From the NCBI GenBank assembly GCA_001515945.1, contig LOER01000038.1:1-64000 (forward strand): a DNA stretch of 64,000 nucleotides, in the 5' to 3' direction. Source of the stretch: Desulfitibacter sp. BRH_c19. GTDB taxonomy: Bacteria > Bacillota > DSM-16504 > Desulfitibacterales > Desulfitibacteraceae. How positions within the stretch are numbered: the stretch's first letter is position 1; the number at the start of each line of letters is the position of its first letter. The notes beneath the pieces are model-generated. The model did no database searches, was not told the origin of the DNA, and worked only from the letters and a program-made list of their open reading frames with translations. This document shows positions 52,157-59,653 of the stretch, piece by piece. Position numbers and translations under genes: made by a program.

Positions 52157-52234
52157 ATGGAAGGATCATATTTTTTGATTGGTTCTGTCGTAGTTGGTGC
52201 TGTTCTCATGTTGGTATTTTGGAAATTAAATTAA
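52157..52234 (+). CDS. 25-residue membrane peptide, candidate small subunit
   Basis: Begins MEGSYFLIGSVVVGAVLM and ends LVFWKLN: a single helix. AGAGGTGA lies just before the ATG and the gene is between two membrane-protein genes of one operon. Size and place recall small subunits of terminal oxidases such as CydX or CcoS-like peptides (analogy, not homology). Confidence 0.55.
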   Translation: MEGSYFLIGSVVVGAVLMLVFWKLN

Positions 52235-52369
52235 TGGTGCCAAACATTATTCCGTAATCAGATTTAGCTGAAAGTGTATGTGAGCTGGGTGAAATGCCTG
52301 GCTCACTTCTAACCTTTCTTATTAACTGAAGAGAATGTAAAAATGATAAGGAATGGGGGAGGGCGATTA

Positions 52370-53896
52370 ATGTCCAATCGTATAAAGTACCTGTTTAGTT
52401 CCACAAATGGGTTGGTGCTTATGGCGATAGCGATAATAAGCATAATAGCAGCTATTTGGGGTACTTTGTCAGGACCCATGGTGGAAATGGGAGTAAGAGA
52501 TATTACAGTAAAAGTTTTAGGCATGAAAATGGTAGAGGCAGAACGCGAGGGTAGGGTAATAATGCTCTATCATGTGATAGCCATGGCAGTAATAGCTATT
52601 TTAGTATATTTAATTACCGCAAATGTAAGGATGGATAAGAAATTAGCTCTATTTGCAAATGCATTGGTAACAGCAGGGTATCTTATTGTTGTACCGGCAG
52701 GCTTGTTATTTGCTTATTTTGGTCGTAACTGGGTAATGCATGGTATGTATGTATTTGGCTTATCGATGATTTTTTTATCAGGCTTGATACTAGCTGTGGC
52801 CCTGTGGCCTTGGAATAAAAAATACTATTTAGAAAAAGGTTCCCCATATGCTCATCTACCTTCTGGTCTAGACTTAGAAAGGGTTGCCTTTTGGGCTATG
52901 ACTTTAGCTACACTCGGATCCGCAGCTTTAGGAGGAATGGTAGCATCATATTTTGGTAATGGCTTTGAAGTGTTTTTGGCAGAAGACACCATACGTCATC
53001 CTGTAAAGAACCACCTGCAACTATCAATAGTGGGTCATTTACATATTATGCTGGCTCTAATGGGGATAGCAATAACTTTGGTAATGGGAAGATGGTTAGA
53101 TTTTAAAGGTATATGGCATAAAATAGCTATGCCTAGCATGGTACTTGGTACAATTACTCTTACAATAGGAGCTTGGGCTGTTGTACCTGCTCAGAATATA
53201 GCTCATACAATCATCTATGTGGGTGCGGTGTTTTCCATGTCTGGAGGCTTGTTCTTAGTAATCTATGGCATGCCTAAACTAGTCAAGGATCGACTACAAG
53301 AGCAGGGTCTTGTAAAAGCGACTTTTTGGCAAAAGACTATGGCCCTTTTCCATGACCCATTAAAGTTTGGGGTATTGTGGCAGATGATATTTATGAATTT
53401 TACAACCAGTTTTGTAGGAATTTTCATGGCTATCAGGCTAACAGAAATTTTTCGAGTATGGCCCCATCGAGAAGAACGTATAGAACTAGCTGGTCATTGG
53501 CATATATTGTCTGCCATTATAGCTATAATGATTCTGTTCTATTTCTTAGATAGGATAGGCTTGAAAGGAAGAATCCGACAATGGTTTGGGTGGACAATGA
53601 TTATAGCTTCAGATTTAGCCTTTGCAGCAATAACTGTTTTTGAGATGAAACGGTTATTTGTTACCGAATATATGCAACAGCCTGTAGTGAACTTAACAAT
53701 GATATTAACTGACATAGGATTAGGGTTGATACTAATCTTATTGGCTGGTTTTTTGATATGGCGAATAATTGACCTGTTTAAAAGTAAAGGGCTATGGATA
53801 AAAGAACTAGAGGAAACAGATATTGAAGTGACATGTTTAGATGAAACAACTACAGTACAATCTAAACAAGAGTCAGGACGGGAGGTGTCACAATGA
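52370..53896 (+). CDS. Large membrane protein distantly like heme-copper oxidase subunit I
   Basis: 508 residues, about 12 helices. His positions suggest heme binding: H68 (MLYHVIAMAV), H124 (WVMHGMYVFG), H223/H225 (SIVGHLHIMLALMG), H279 (NIAHTIIYVG) and H376/H378 (LAGHWHILSAI). GHLHIMLALMG resembles the helix-X segment of oxidase/NOR subunit I, but the His-His copper pair of helix VII is not seen. ATG at 52370 follows GGGGGAGGG. The linked heme O synthase and NapH-like gene support a heme electron-transfer role. Could be a divergent NO reductase or oxidase, or a quinol-binding cytochrome b. Confidence 0.6.
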   Translation: MSNRIKYLFSSTNGLVLMAIAIISIIAAIWGTLSGPMVEMGVRDITVKVLGMKMVEAEREGRVIMLYHVIAMAVIAILVYLITANVRMDKKLALFANALVTAGYLIVVPAGLLFAYFGRNWVMHGMYVFGLSMIFLSGLILAVALWPWNKKYYLEKGSPYAHLPSGLDLERVAFWAMTLATLGSAALGGMVASYFGNGFEVFLAEDTIRHPVKNHLQLSIVGHLHIMLALMGIAITLVMGRWLDFKGIWHKIAMPSMVLGTITLTIGAWAVVPAQNIAHTIIYVGAVFSMSGGLFLVIYGMPKLVKDRLQEQGLVKATFWQKTMALFHDPLKFGVLWQMIFMNFTTSFVGIFMAIRLTEIFRVWPHREERIELAGHWHILSAIIAIMILFYFLDRIGLKGRIRQWFGWTMIIASDLAFAAITVFEMKRLFVTEYMQQPVVNLTMILTDIGLGLILILLAGFLIWRIIDLFKSKGLWIKELEETDIEVTCLDETTTVQSKQESGREVSQ

Positions 53897-54804
53897 GAAG
53901 CATAACTATGATATTAATGGTATTAGTCATTGCTGTATTTGCAAGTGGGTGTGGTGTAGTGCCAGATACTCCAGATGCTGTTAAGTTATACAATAAAGCC
54001 GGTGTTGATCCGAATTCATGGGCATTAGTTCCAACTGGTGAGTTCTTACAGGGTCAATTTAACAAATCCACTACTATAGACTATGACTATGAAATTATGG
54101 TTACAAACGTAACTAATTATCAATATGCTAGATATCTTGAGGAGGTTCTGGCTGCAGGAGAGATTGAGATTGAAAATGGCAACATATATGGTTATTACCC
54201 TGGAGATGAATTTGAAGATGGTAAGCACGAAGAAAAGATCGAAGAAGGATATTATTTGCATATGCCCCTAGAAGATCTAGCCACTAGAATCACATACGAC
54301 GGAACTAGTTTTTATGTAAAGGATGGTTATGAAAACCATCCAGTAACCATGGTAAGCTGGTTTGGAGCTAAAGCTTATGCCGATTTTTTTAATTACAGAC
54401 TACCAACAGGACTTGAGTGGGAAAAAGCAGCCCGTGGTACGGATGACCGTCCTTATCCTTGGGGTGATGAGCTTACAAAATATAATGCAAATTACTATCA
54501 TAGCGGTGACCCCTTTGAAACCAACAATGGCTATAGTGACACAACACCCGTTGGATTTTACAACGGACAAAAATATGGTGATTTTCAGACCTTTGATTCC
54601 CCTAGCCCTTATGGCCTGTATGATATGGCCGGCAATGTAGCTGACTGGACAGGAGAAAAACACTATAAAGTACATTATCGTTATATGCGCGGAGGAAATA
54701 GTGGCAGCTATGGAATAGATACCCGAATCTGGAAGGATAACAGTTCGCATCCAGAATATGTGAGTCCTAGTGTAGGATTCCGCTGTATACGCGAGCCACA
54801 ATAA
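53893..54804 (+). CDS. Formylglycine-generating-enzyme-like (SUMF1/NirV-like) lipoprotein
   Basis: 303 residues: lipoprotein signal ending FASGC, then an FGE-sulfatase domain (VPTGEFLQG, HPVTMVSWFGAKAYADF, RLPTGLEWEKAARG, YPWGDE, SPYGLYDMAGNVADWTG, SVGFRCI). The two Cys of true formylglycine enzymes are not evident, so it is probably structural or redox-related, like NirV of nitrite-reductase loci. It overlaps the preceding gene by four bases and would sit outside the membrane next to that protein. Confidence 0.85.
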   Translation: MRSITMILMVLVIAVFASGCGVVPDTPDAVKLYNKAGVDPNSWALVPTGEFLQGQFNKSTTIDYDYEIMVTNVTNYQYARYLEEVLAAGEIEIENGNIYGYYPGDEFEDGKHEEKIEEGYYLHMPLEDLATRITYDGTSFYVKDGYENHPVTMVSWFGAKAYADFFNYRLPTGLEWEKAARGTDDRPYPWGDELTKYNANYYHSGDPFETNNGYSDTTPVGFYNGQKYGDFQTFDSPSPYGLYDMAGNVADWTGEKHYKVHYRYMRGGNSGSYGIDTRIWKDNSSHPEYVSPSVGFRCIREPQ

Positions 54805-54831
54805 AACTGCATAAGAACGGGGGGAGAACTT

Positions 54832-55737
54832 ATGAATACCAGCCATGTAAGAAATACGCACCTACCCCAGGAAACAGTAGTATATTCTTTGGAAAAACTT
54901 AAGCAGTACTGGATGCTTATAAAAAGCAAACAAACGTTTTTACTGGTAATTACAGGGTGGGCAGGATTTAGTAGTGGGGCATGTCCCCTTACACACTCGA
55001 AAATGTTGTTAGCTTCTCTTGCCTGCCTTTTTTTGGTAATTAGTGGATGTACCATGTTTAATATGATACTTGATCGGGATATCGATGCCAAGATGAACCG
55101 GACAGCTAAAAGACCTTTGCCCAGTGGGGCATTAAAGGTAAAAGAAGTCATTCTTTGGGGAAGCATCATTTTACTAGTAGGTTTAGGGTGGGCCTTTTTG
55201 CTCAGTCCCCTATTTGGATTGATTGTGGCGGCAGGAGTATTTATAGATCTAGTGGTCTATACCATATTACTAAAAAGAACTACAGCTTTTTCAATCCTCT
55301 TTGGGGGTATATCTGGTGGTATGCCAATTTTAGCTGGAAGGGCTTTAGGGTTAGGCACTATAGATACTATTGGAGTCCTCCTTGCCTTAGCAATACTGTT
55401 GTGGATACCAACCCACATTATGACATTTAGCATTAAATATAGAGATGATTATAGTAGGGCAGATATTCCAACATTCCCATCTCAGTATGGAGTGGAAAAC
55501 ACACGAAAAATAATTGCTATGTCTACAATTATGGCTAGTATAAGCATGATTCTATCAGCGTATTTAATAGGGATGAATGGATTATGTTTACTTGCAATGG
55601 TCTTATCCAGTATAATCCTGATTACTTTTGCAACTATTTATATGAGTAAATCCTGTTACAAGCTTGATATGAGATTATTTAAAATGGCATCCATCTACAT
55701 GCTAGTGACCATGATACTAATTGGTTTTGGGGCATAA
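54832..55737 (+). CDS. ctaB: Heme O synthase (protoheme IX farnesyltransferase)
   Basis: 301-residue UbiA-family membrane prenyltransferase. Diphosphate-binding motif NMILDRDIDAKMNRTAKRPL matches CtaB, as does the second motif KYRDDYSRADIPTFP. It would farnesylate heme b to heme O, a cofactor used by heme-copper oxidases. Unusual in a clostridium and strong evidence that an oxidase-like protein is encoded here (52370). GGGGGGAG lies before the ATG. Confidence 0.9.
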   Translation: MNTSHVRNTHLPQETVVYSLEKLKQYWMLIKSKQTFLLVITGWAGFSSGACPLTHSKMLLASLACLFLVISGCTMFNMILDRDIDAKMNRTAKRPLPSGALKVKEVILWGSIILLVGLGWAFLLSPLFGLIVAAGVFIDLVVYTILLKRTTAFSILFGGISGGMPILAGRALGLGTIDTIGVLLALAILLWIPTHIMTFSIKYRDDYSRADIPTFPSQYGVENTRKIIAMSTIMASISMILSAYLIGMNGLCLLAMVLSSIILITFATIYMSKSCYKLDMRLFKMASIYMLVTMILIGFGA

Positions 55738-55775
55738 CTTGAGATAAAACTATTTAAGCAACAGGGGGAATATTT

Positions 55776-56957
55776 GTGATTAGTGTTAGTAAATTGGTAT
55801 GTAATACTGAAAGCTTTGGAGATACTTTACGATACAACAAGGATTCTAAAGGTACTTCTCATGGAACTACATGTCAGAAAGGGCCAGTAGTGGTATGGAA
55901 TTGTACCAAAACCTGTAATCTAAATTGTATTCACTGTTATGCAAGTGCAAGTGCTGAAAATGAAGAATGTGATGGGGAATTAACCACTAAGGAAGGTAAA
56001 ACTCTTATTGAGAATTTAAAGGCGTATAATGTTCCTGTGCTTCTAATTTCAGGTGGGGAGCCTTTAATGCGTGATGATATACTCTATTTAGCTAAATATG
56101 CTAATAATTTAAATATTAGGACTACCTTTTCTACGAATGGAACCCTGATAACAAAACAGATAGCTAAACAGCTTAAAGAAGCAGGTACTAGCTATGTCGG
56201 TATTAGTATTGATGGTATTGGTGAAACAAATGATTCTTTTCGTGGGCAAAATGGAGCTTTTGACAAGGCTGTAAGAGGAATAGAAAATTGTTTGTCAGTA
56301 GGGCAAAGAGTTGGTTTGCGTTTTACGATAAATAAGCGTAACTTGTCGCAGCTTCCCGGTATTTTTACTCTTATTAAGGATATAGCTATTCCTCGTGCCT
56401 GTTTTTATCACCTTGTATATAGTGGGCGAGGAAGTAGTTTGATCAAGGAGGACATAAGTCTTCAGGAAGCAAGGGAAACCATGGAACTGATTATAGACCA
56501 TACAAGAAACTTTCAAAGTATGGGTTTAGATAAGGAGATTCTAACAGTAGCAAATCATGCAGATGGAATTTATCTTTACCTTAAGTTAAAGAACGAAGAC
56601 CCTGTAAAAGCTAAAAAAGCCTGGGAATTATTAAAAAATAATGGGGGTAATCGTACAGGAATGGCCATTTCAAGCGTGGATTGGAATGGAAATGTTCACC
56701 CTGACCAATTTACTGCTAATTATACTATCGGAAATGTTCGTAAAAAGCCCTTTGGGGAAATATGGAGTGACAAGTCTAATAAGATCCTTTTGGGGTTAAG
56801 AAATAGAAAATCTCTTCTAAAAGGTCGTTGCTCGAAGTGTCAATGGCTTGATATCTGTAATGGAAATGTTCGGGTTAGAGCTGAAGCGGTTTATGAAGAC
56901 TTATGGCAGTCAGATCCTGCCTGTTATTTATCAGATCTAGAAATTGGCCTTCAATAA
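55776..56957 (+). CDS. ahbC: Radical SAM heme-synthesis protein AhbC/NirJ
   Basis: 393 residues: radical SAM site CNLNCIHC, GGEP in LLISGGEPLMRDD, YVGISIDGIGETNDSFRG and CFYHLVYSGRGS, typical of AhbC (12,18-didecarboxysiroheme deacetylase) and its NirJ relatives; a C-terminal Cys-rich SPASM-type end (RCSKCQWLDICNGN, then DPACY) could hold another cluster. GTG start after GGGGGAA. With AhbA/AhbB downstream it belongs to the siroheme route to heme; heme d1 synthesis is the alternative. Confidence 0.87.
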   Translation: MISVSKLVCNTESFGDTLRYNKDSKGTSHGTTCQKGPVVVWNCTKTCNLNCIHCYASASAENEECDGELTTKEGKTLIENLKAYNVPVLLISGGEPLMRDDILYLAKYANNLNIRTTFSTNGTLITKQIAKQLKEAGTSYVGISIDGIGETNDSFRGQNGAFDKAVRGIENCLSVGQRVGLRFTINKRNLSQLPGIFTLIKDIAIPRACFYHLVYSGRGSSLIKEDISLQEARETMELIIDHTRNFQSMGLDKEILTVANHADGIYLYLKLKNEDPVKAKKAWELLKNNGGNRTGMAISSVDWNGNVHPDQFTANYTIGNVRKKPFGEIWSDKSNKILLGLRNRKSLLKGRCSKCQWLDICNGNVRVRAEAVYEDLWQSDPACYLSDLEIGLQ

Positions 56958-56968
56958 ACAGGATTCTT

Positions 56969-57110
56969 GACTTCAGGTGGAGTTTTTACTCCATCTGAAG
57001 GTTAGAAACCGTTATCCACGCTAGTAACACTTATGAACTTGTTCATTAGTGTTGAGTGTGTGCAAAGCTGGACATAGCACCGCTTATAGAAGATGGGAGT
57101 CTTGGAGTGA
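56969..57110 (+). repeat. Structured interspersed repeat, copy C (related to A and B)
   Basis: Starts CTTCAGGTGGAGT/ACTCCATCTGAAG (perfect stem apart from one G-T pair), followed by an AACACT-ATGAAC/GTTCAT-AGTGTT hairpin and CTTATAGAAGATGGGAGTCTT, which parallels CTTATAGAAGTGGGGGTCTT of copy B. It sits inside the operon between ahbC and ahbA. Confidence 0.55.
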
Positions 57111-57208
57111 AATTTGTCAACTTGTTGGCATAGCTGAACCCATGCAAGGCTAGCGGTGATAGTCATCGGATAAGTACTGGCTTGAGTAAACAAGGGTAGG
57201 TGTGTAAA

Positions 57209-57694
57209 ATGGATTATCCTGACAAACAAATTCTATCCATTATTCAAAGTGACTTTCCAATTGTTGCTAGACCGTACTTATGTATAGCTAAAAAAGTTGG
57301 TCTGTCCGAGGCAGAGGTGTTGATGAGGCTAAAGAAATTGCTTGCAGATGGGTTGATTAGACGTATAGGCGCGGTTCTAGATTCTAAATGCCTTGGCTAT
57401 AGCAGTACTCTTTGTGCTATGCAAGTGTCTGAGGAAAGAATACCAGATGTGGCTACTGTAATTAGCTCTTATGAAGGGGTGACTCATAATTATATCCGAG
57501 AACACAAATACAACCTCTGGTTTACTCTAATATGTAATTCTCCCCAAATGCTGAATTATATCATTCAAGAAATAACAAATAAAACCGGTATAACAGTTCA
57601 TACTTTGCCTGCAATGAAACTGTTTAAGATAAGCGTAAAACTCCCAGTTCCCGGAATGGAGGTAGATACTTATGAAGTTAACCACTTTAGATAA
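57209..57694 (+). CDS. ahbA: Siroheme decarboxylase subunit AhbA (Lrp-like)
   Basis: 161 residues: Lrp/AsnC-like HTH (about 1-60, QSDFPIVARPYLCIAKKVGL) and an effector-type beta domain with VTHNYIREHKYNLWFTLI. Siroheme decarboxylase subunits keep this regulator fold but act as enzymes, converting siroheme to 12,18-didecarboxysiroheme. ATG at 57209 preferred. Overlaps ahbB by 23 bases. Confidence 0.88.
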   Translation: MDYPDKQILSIIQSDFPIVARPYLCIAKKVGLSEAEVLMRLKKLLADGLIRRIGAVLDSKCLGYSSTLCAMQVSEERIPDVATVISSYEGVTHNYIREHKYNLWFTLICNSPQMLNYIIQEITNKTGITVHTLPAMKLFKISVKLPVPGMEVDTYEVNHFR

Positions 57695-58163
57695 AGTCAT
57701 AATTTGTGAATTGCAAAATAGCATTTCCCTAGACTCTCGCCCTTTTAATTCCATTGCAGAGCAAATTGGTATTACAGAAGTAGATTTAATTAAAAGAATT
57801 GAATTATTACAGGAAAAAGGTTTTATCAGGCGGGTTGGAGCAGTTGTTAATCACAGAAAGATGGGTTATATTGCTAATCCAATGATTGCTTGGAATGTAC
57901 CAGATAATCTTGTAGATAAAGCGGGGCAAGAAATTGCTGCCTATTCTGAAGTAACTCATTGCTATCTAAGACCACGTCTGCCAGATTTTCCGTATAATAT
58001 TTATTCCATGATTCACAATCAAACGCGGGAAGCATCAGCTAAAATGGCTAAAGAAATCTCGGTATCAATAGGAATTGCGGATTACATGTTGTTATATAGC
58101 AGCGTTGAACTTAAAAAGTCAAGTATGAAGTATTTCAACGAGGAGGGGTTACAAGAAGCTTGA
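57672..58163 (+). CDS. ahbB: Siroheme decarboxylase subunit AhbB (Lrp-like)
   Basis: 163 residues, same fold as AhbA: DSRPFNSIAEQIGI then FIRRVGAVVNHRKMGY, and VTHCYLRPRLPDFPYNIY with the His/Tyr pattern used for siroheme binding in AhbB/NirD-like proteins. Forms a heterodimer with AhbA. Homologous to NirDL/NirG/NirH of heme d1 synthesis. Confidence 0.88.
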   Translation: MKLTTLDKVIICELQNSISLDSRPFNSIAEQIGITEVDLIKRIELLQEKGFIRRVGAVVNHRKMGYIANPMIAWNVPDNLVDKAGQEIAAYSEVTHCYLRPRLPDFPYNIYSMIHNQTREASAKMAKEISVSIGIADYMLLYSSVELKKSSMKYFNEEGLQEA

Positions 58164-58222
58164 CTCAGAAACCAGATTTTGATTAACTCATTTAAAGCGT
58201 GTGCAAAGGAAGTGACATTATA

Positions 58223-59260
58223 ATGCTAGTAACTGTTACAGCTGTAGTTTTAGTTATAAATATTCCATTTGGCTTTTGGCGCGCGAGAGTTAAAAAACTT
58301 TCATTACCATGGTTATTATCGATCCACTTTCCGATAATTATAGCATTTATGTTGCGTGCTATAGCTGATTTAGGATGGGGATTATCCACCTTTCCTCCAT
58401 TTATGGCGGCCTTTCTTTTAGGCCAGTTTTTTGGAGGAAAGCTATATCTAACTTCTCAAAATTATAAAAAAATGAACTCAGTGAAAACCATTTGCTTTAT
58501 CCTTTTGAAGAATATAAGTATTAAAAAAGAGCAAATAAAATGTGTGGCAAAAACTAAATGGCATAGAAAAAATATTCAAGCACTCTTTTTTGTACTTTTT
58601 ATTTGGTTTATATTAAATTTTATTCCTAGTGTAAAATTTCTTTTTACTGTTCTTATATTATTTATTTTAATTACTTTAACGCTGCGCACAGGACTTTGTG
58701 GTTGGATGTGTCCTTTTGGAACACTATTCGAAAGGTTTAATACACTTGGAGGAAAAATAGAAAGTATTGGCATTATTCAACCTAGATACAAAAAATATAA
58801 AAAATGGATAAAAGACAACAGAGGTTTATTAAATAAAATTGATAAATACGCTAGGTACTTTAAATATCCTTTCTTACTATGGACTATTTTTTCATCTGTT
58901 TATTCATTCAGAGCTGGACATTTGGCTGTCCCATATGTATTTCTAGTATTGTTAACTTTAACGTTATTTATTAATAGGGCTTGGTGTAGATATGCCTGCC
59001 CAGTAGGTGCGCTAATAGGAGTTTTAGGAAAGTTAAGCCCAACTATAATAACACGGGATGAACAAAAATGTATCAAATGTAACAGATGTAGTAGAGTTTG
59101 TTCAATGAATATCGACGTAGCTAAACAAAAGCATGTAAAAGCTACAGATTGCATCACATGTTTAGAATGCGTTGATGCTTGTCCTATCCATGGAGCATTA
59201 GAATTGAGAGTTGCTTTACCTCGAATTACAAATAGGAAAAACAGAAATACTAGTTTTTAG
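58223..59260 (+). CDS. NapH/NosR-like membrane protein with two [4Fe-4S] ferredoxin sites
   Basis: 345 residues. Three N-terminal helices (VTVTAVVLVINIPFGFW, IHFPIIIAFMLRA, FMAAFLLGQFFGG), then two NapH-type membrane CxxxCP motifs (CGWMCPFGTLFERF, CRYACPVGALIG) and a C-terminal 2[4Fe-4S] domain (CIKCNRCSRVC, CITCLECVDAC). Such proteins carry electrons from quinol across the membrane in nitrate, nitrous oxide or related pathways. The extra N-terminal helices look like a fusion. ATG at 58223 with AAGGAAGTGA upstream. Last gene of the operon. Confidence 0.88.
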   Translation: MLVTVTAVVLVINIPFGFWRARVKKLSLPWLLSIHFPIIIAFMLRAIADLGWGLSTFPPFMAAFLLGQFFGGKLYLTSQNYKKMNSVKTICFILLKNISIKKEQIKCVAKTKWHRKNIQALFFVLFIWFILNFIPSVKFLFTVLILFILITLTLRTGLCGWMCPFGTLFERFNTLGGKIESIGIIQPRYKKYKKWIKDNRGLLNKIDKYARYFKYPFLLWTIFSSVYSFRAGHLAVPYVFLVLLTLTLFINRAWCRYACPVGALIGVLGKLSPTIITRDEQKCIKCNRCSRVCSMNIDVAKQKHVKATDCITCLECVDACPIHGALELRVALPRITNRKNRNTSF

Positions 59261-59271
59261 AATGCATTTAT

Positions 59272-59490
59272 TGTAAGTCCCATTATCTCCACTGTCTACC
59301 ACAAGGGGAGCATATAAATGATGCGGGTTTTTTATATATCTATAAGAGATTTCCATTCTATAGATTTGTAGTTTTTGCAAAACTGCATTAAAAAAAGGCA
59401 ATTAAGCCCTGATTTCTGCCAGCAGTTTCTTGGTGCCCCAACCATATTGATGACTCGATTCAAATTATAAGCAAGAAAACTAAGCTCTTT
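59272..59490 (-). mobile_element. tRNA 3'-end-like, half terminator and transposase relic, copy 3
   Basis: GTAAGTCCCATTATCTCCAC resembles the tRNA-Ala 3' end; then GATGCGGGTTTTTT (right half of the terminator) and the same transposase C-terminal remnant, cut at AAGCT. A premature base (GGTGCCCCAACC) breaks its frame. Confidence 0.6.
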
Positions 59491-59564
59491 TTTTGAGAAT
59501 GTCTTATTTACTAATAATAACCTCCAGTATTCCTGTTTTTTTCTGCTATAAGTATAAATTATAA

Positions 59565-59609
59565 TACCCTATAGGGGAGACTCTTTTTACTTGTCTACTC
59601 TATAGGGTA
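59565..59609. terminator. Hairpin after the TRAP operon
   Basis: TACCCTATAG-GGGAGAC and GTCTACTC-TATAGGGTA form a long stem between the relic and the end of dctM. Confidence 0.7.
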
Positions 59610-59653
59610 CATTTTATAGCGATCTAGGTTTCTTTTTAAGTTATAAATTGACA

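Noticed and set aside
54708-55169. 153-codon minus-strand ORF opposite the FGE-like and ctaB genes
   Set aside because: Antisense to two clear genes; no domain and no ribosome site.
26372-59490. Integrated prophage or integrative conjugative element between the tRNA-end cassettes
   Set aside because: No integrase, relaxase, structural or replication gene is present; only the bounding repeats suggest past mobility.
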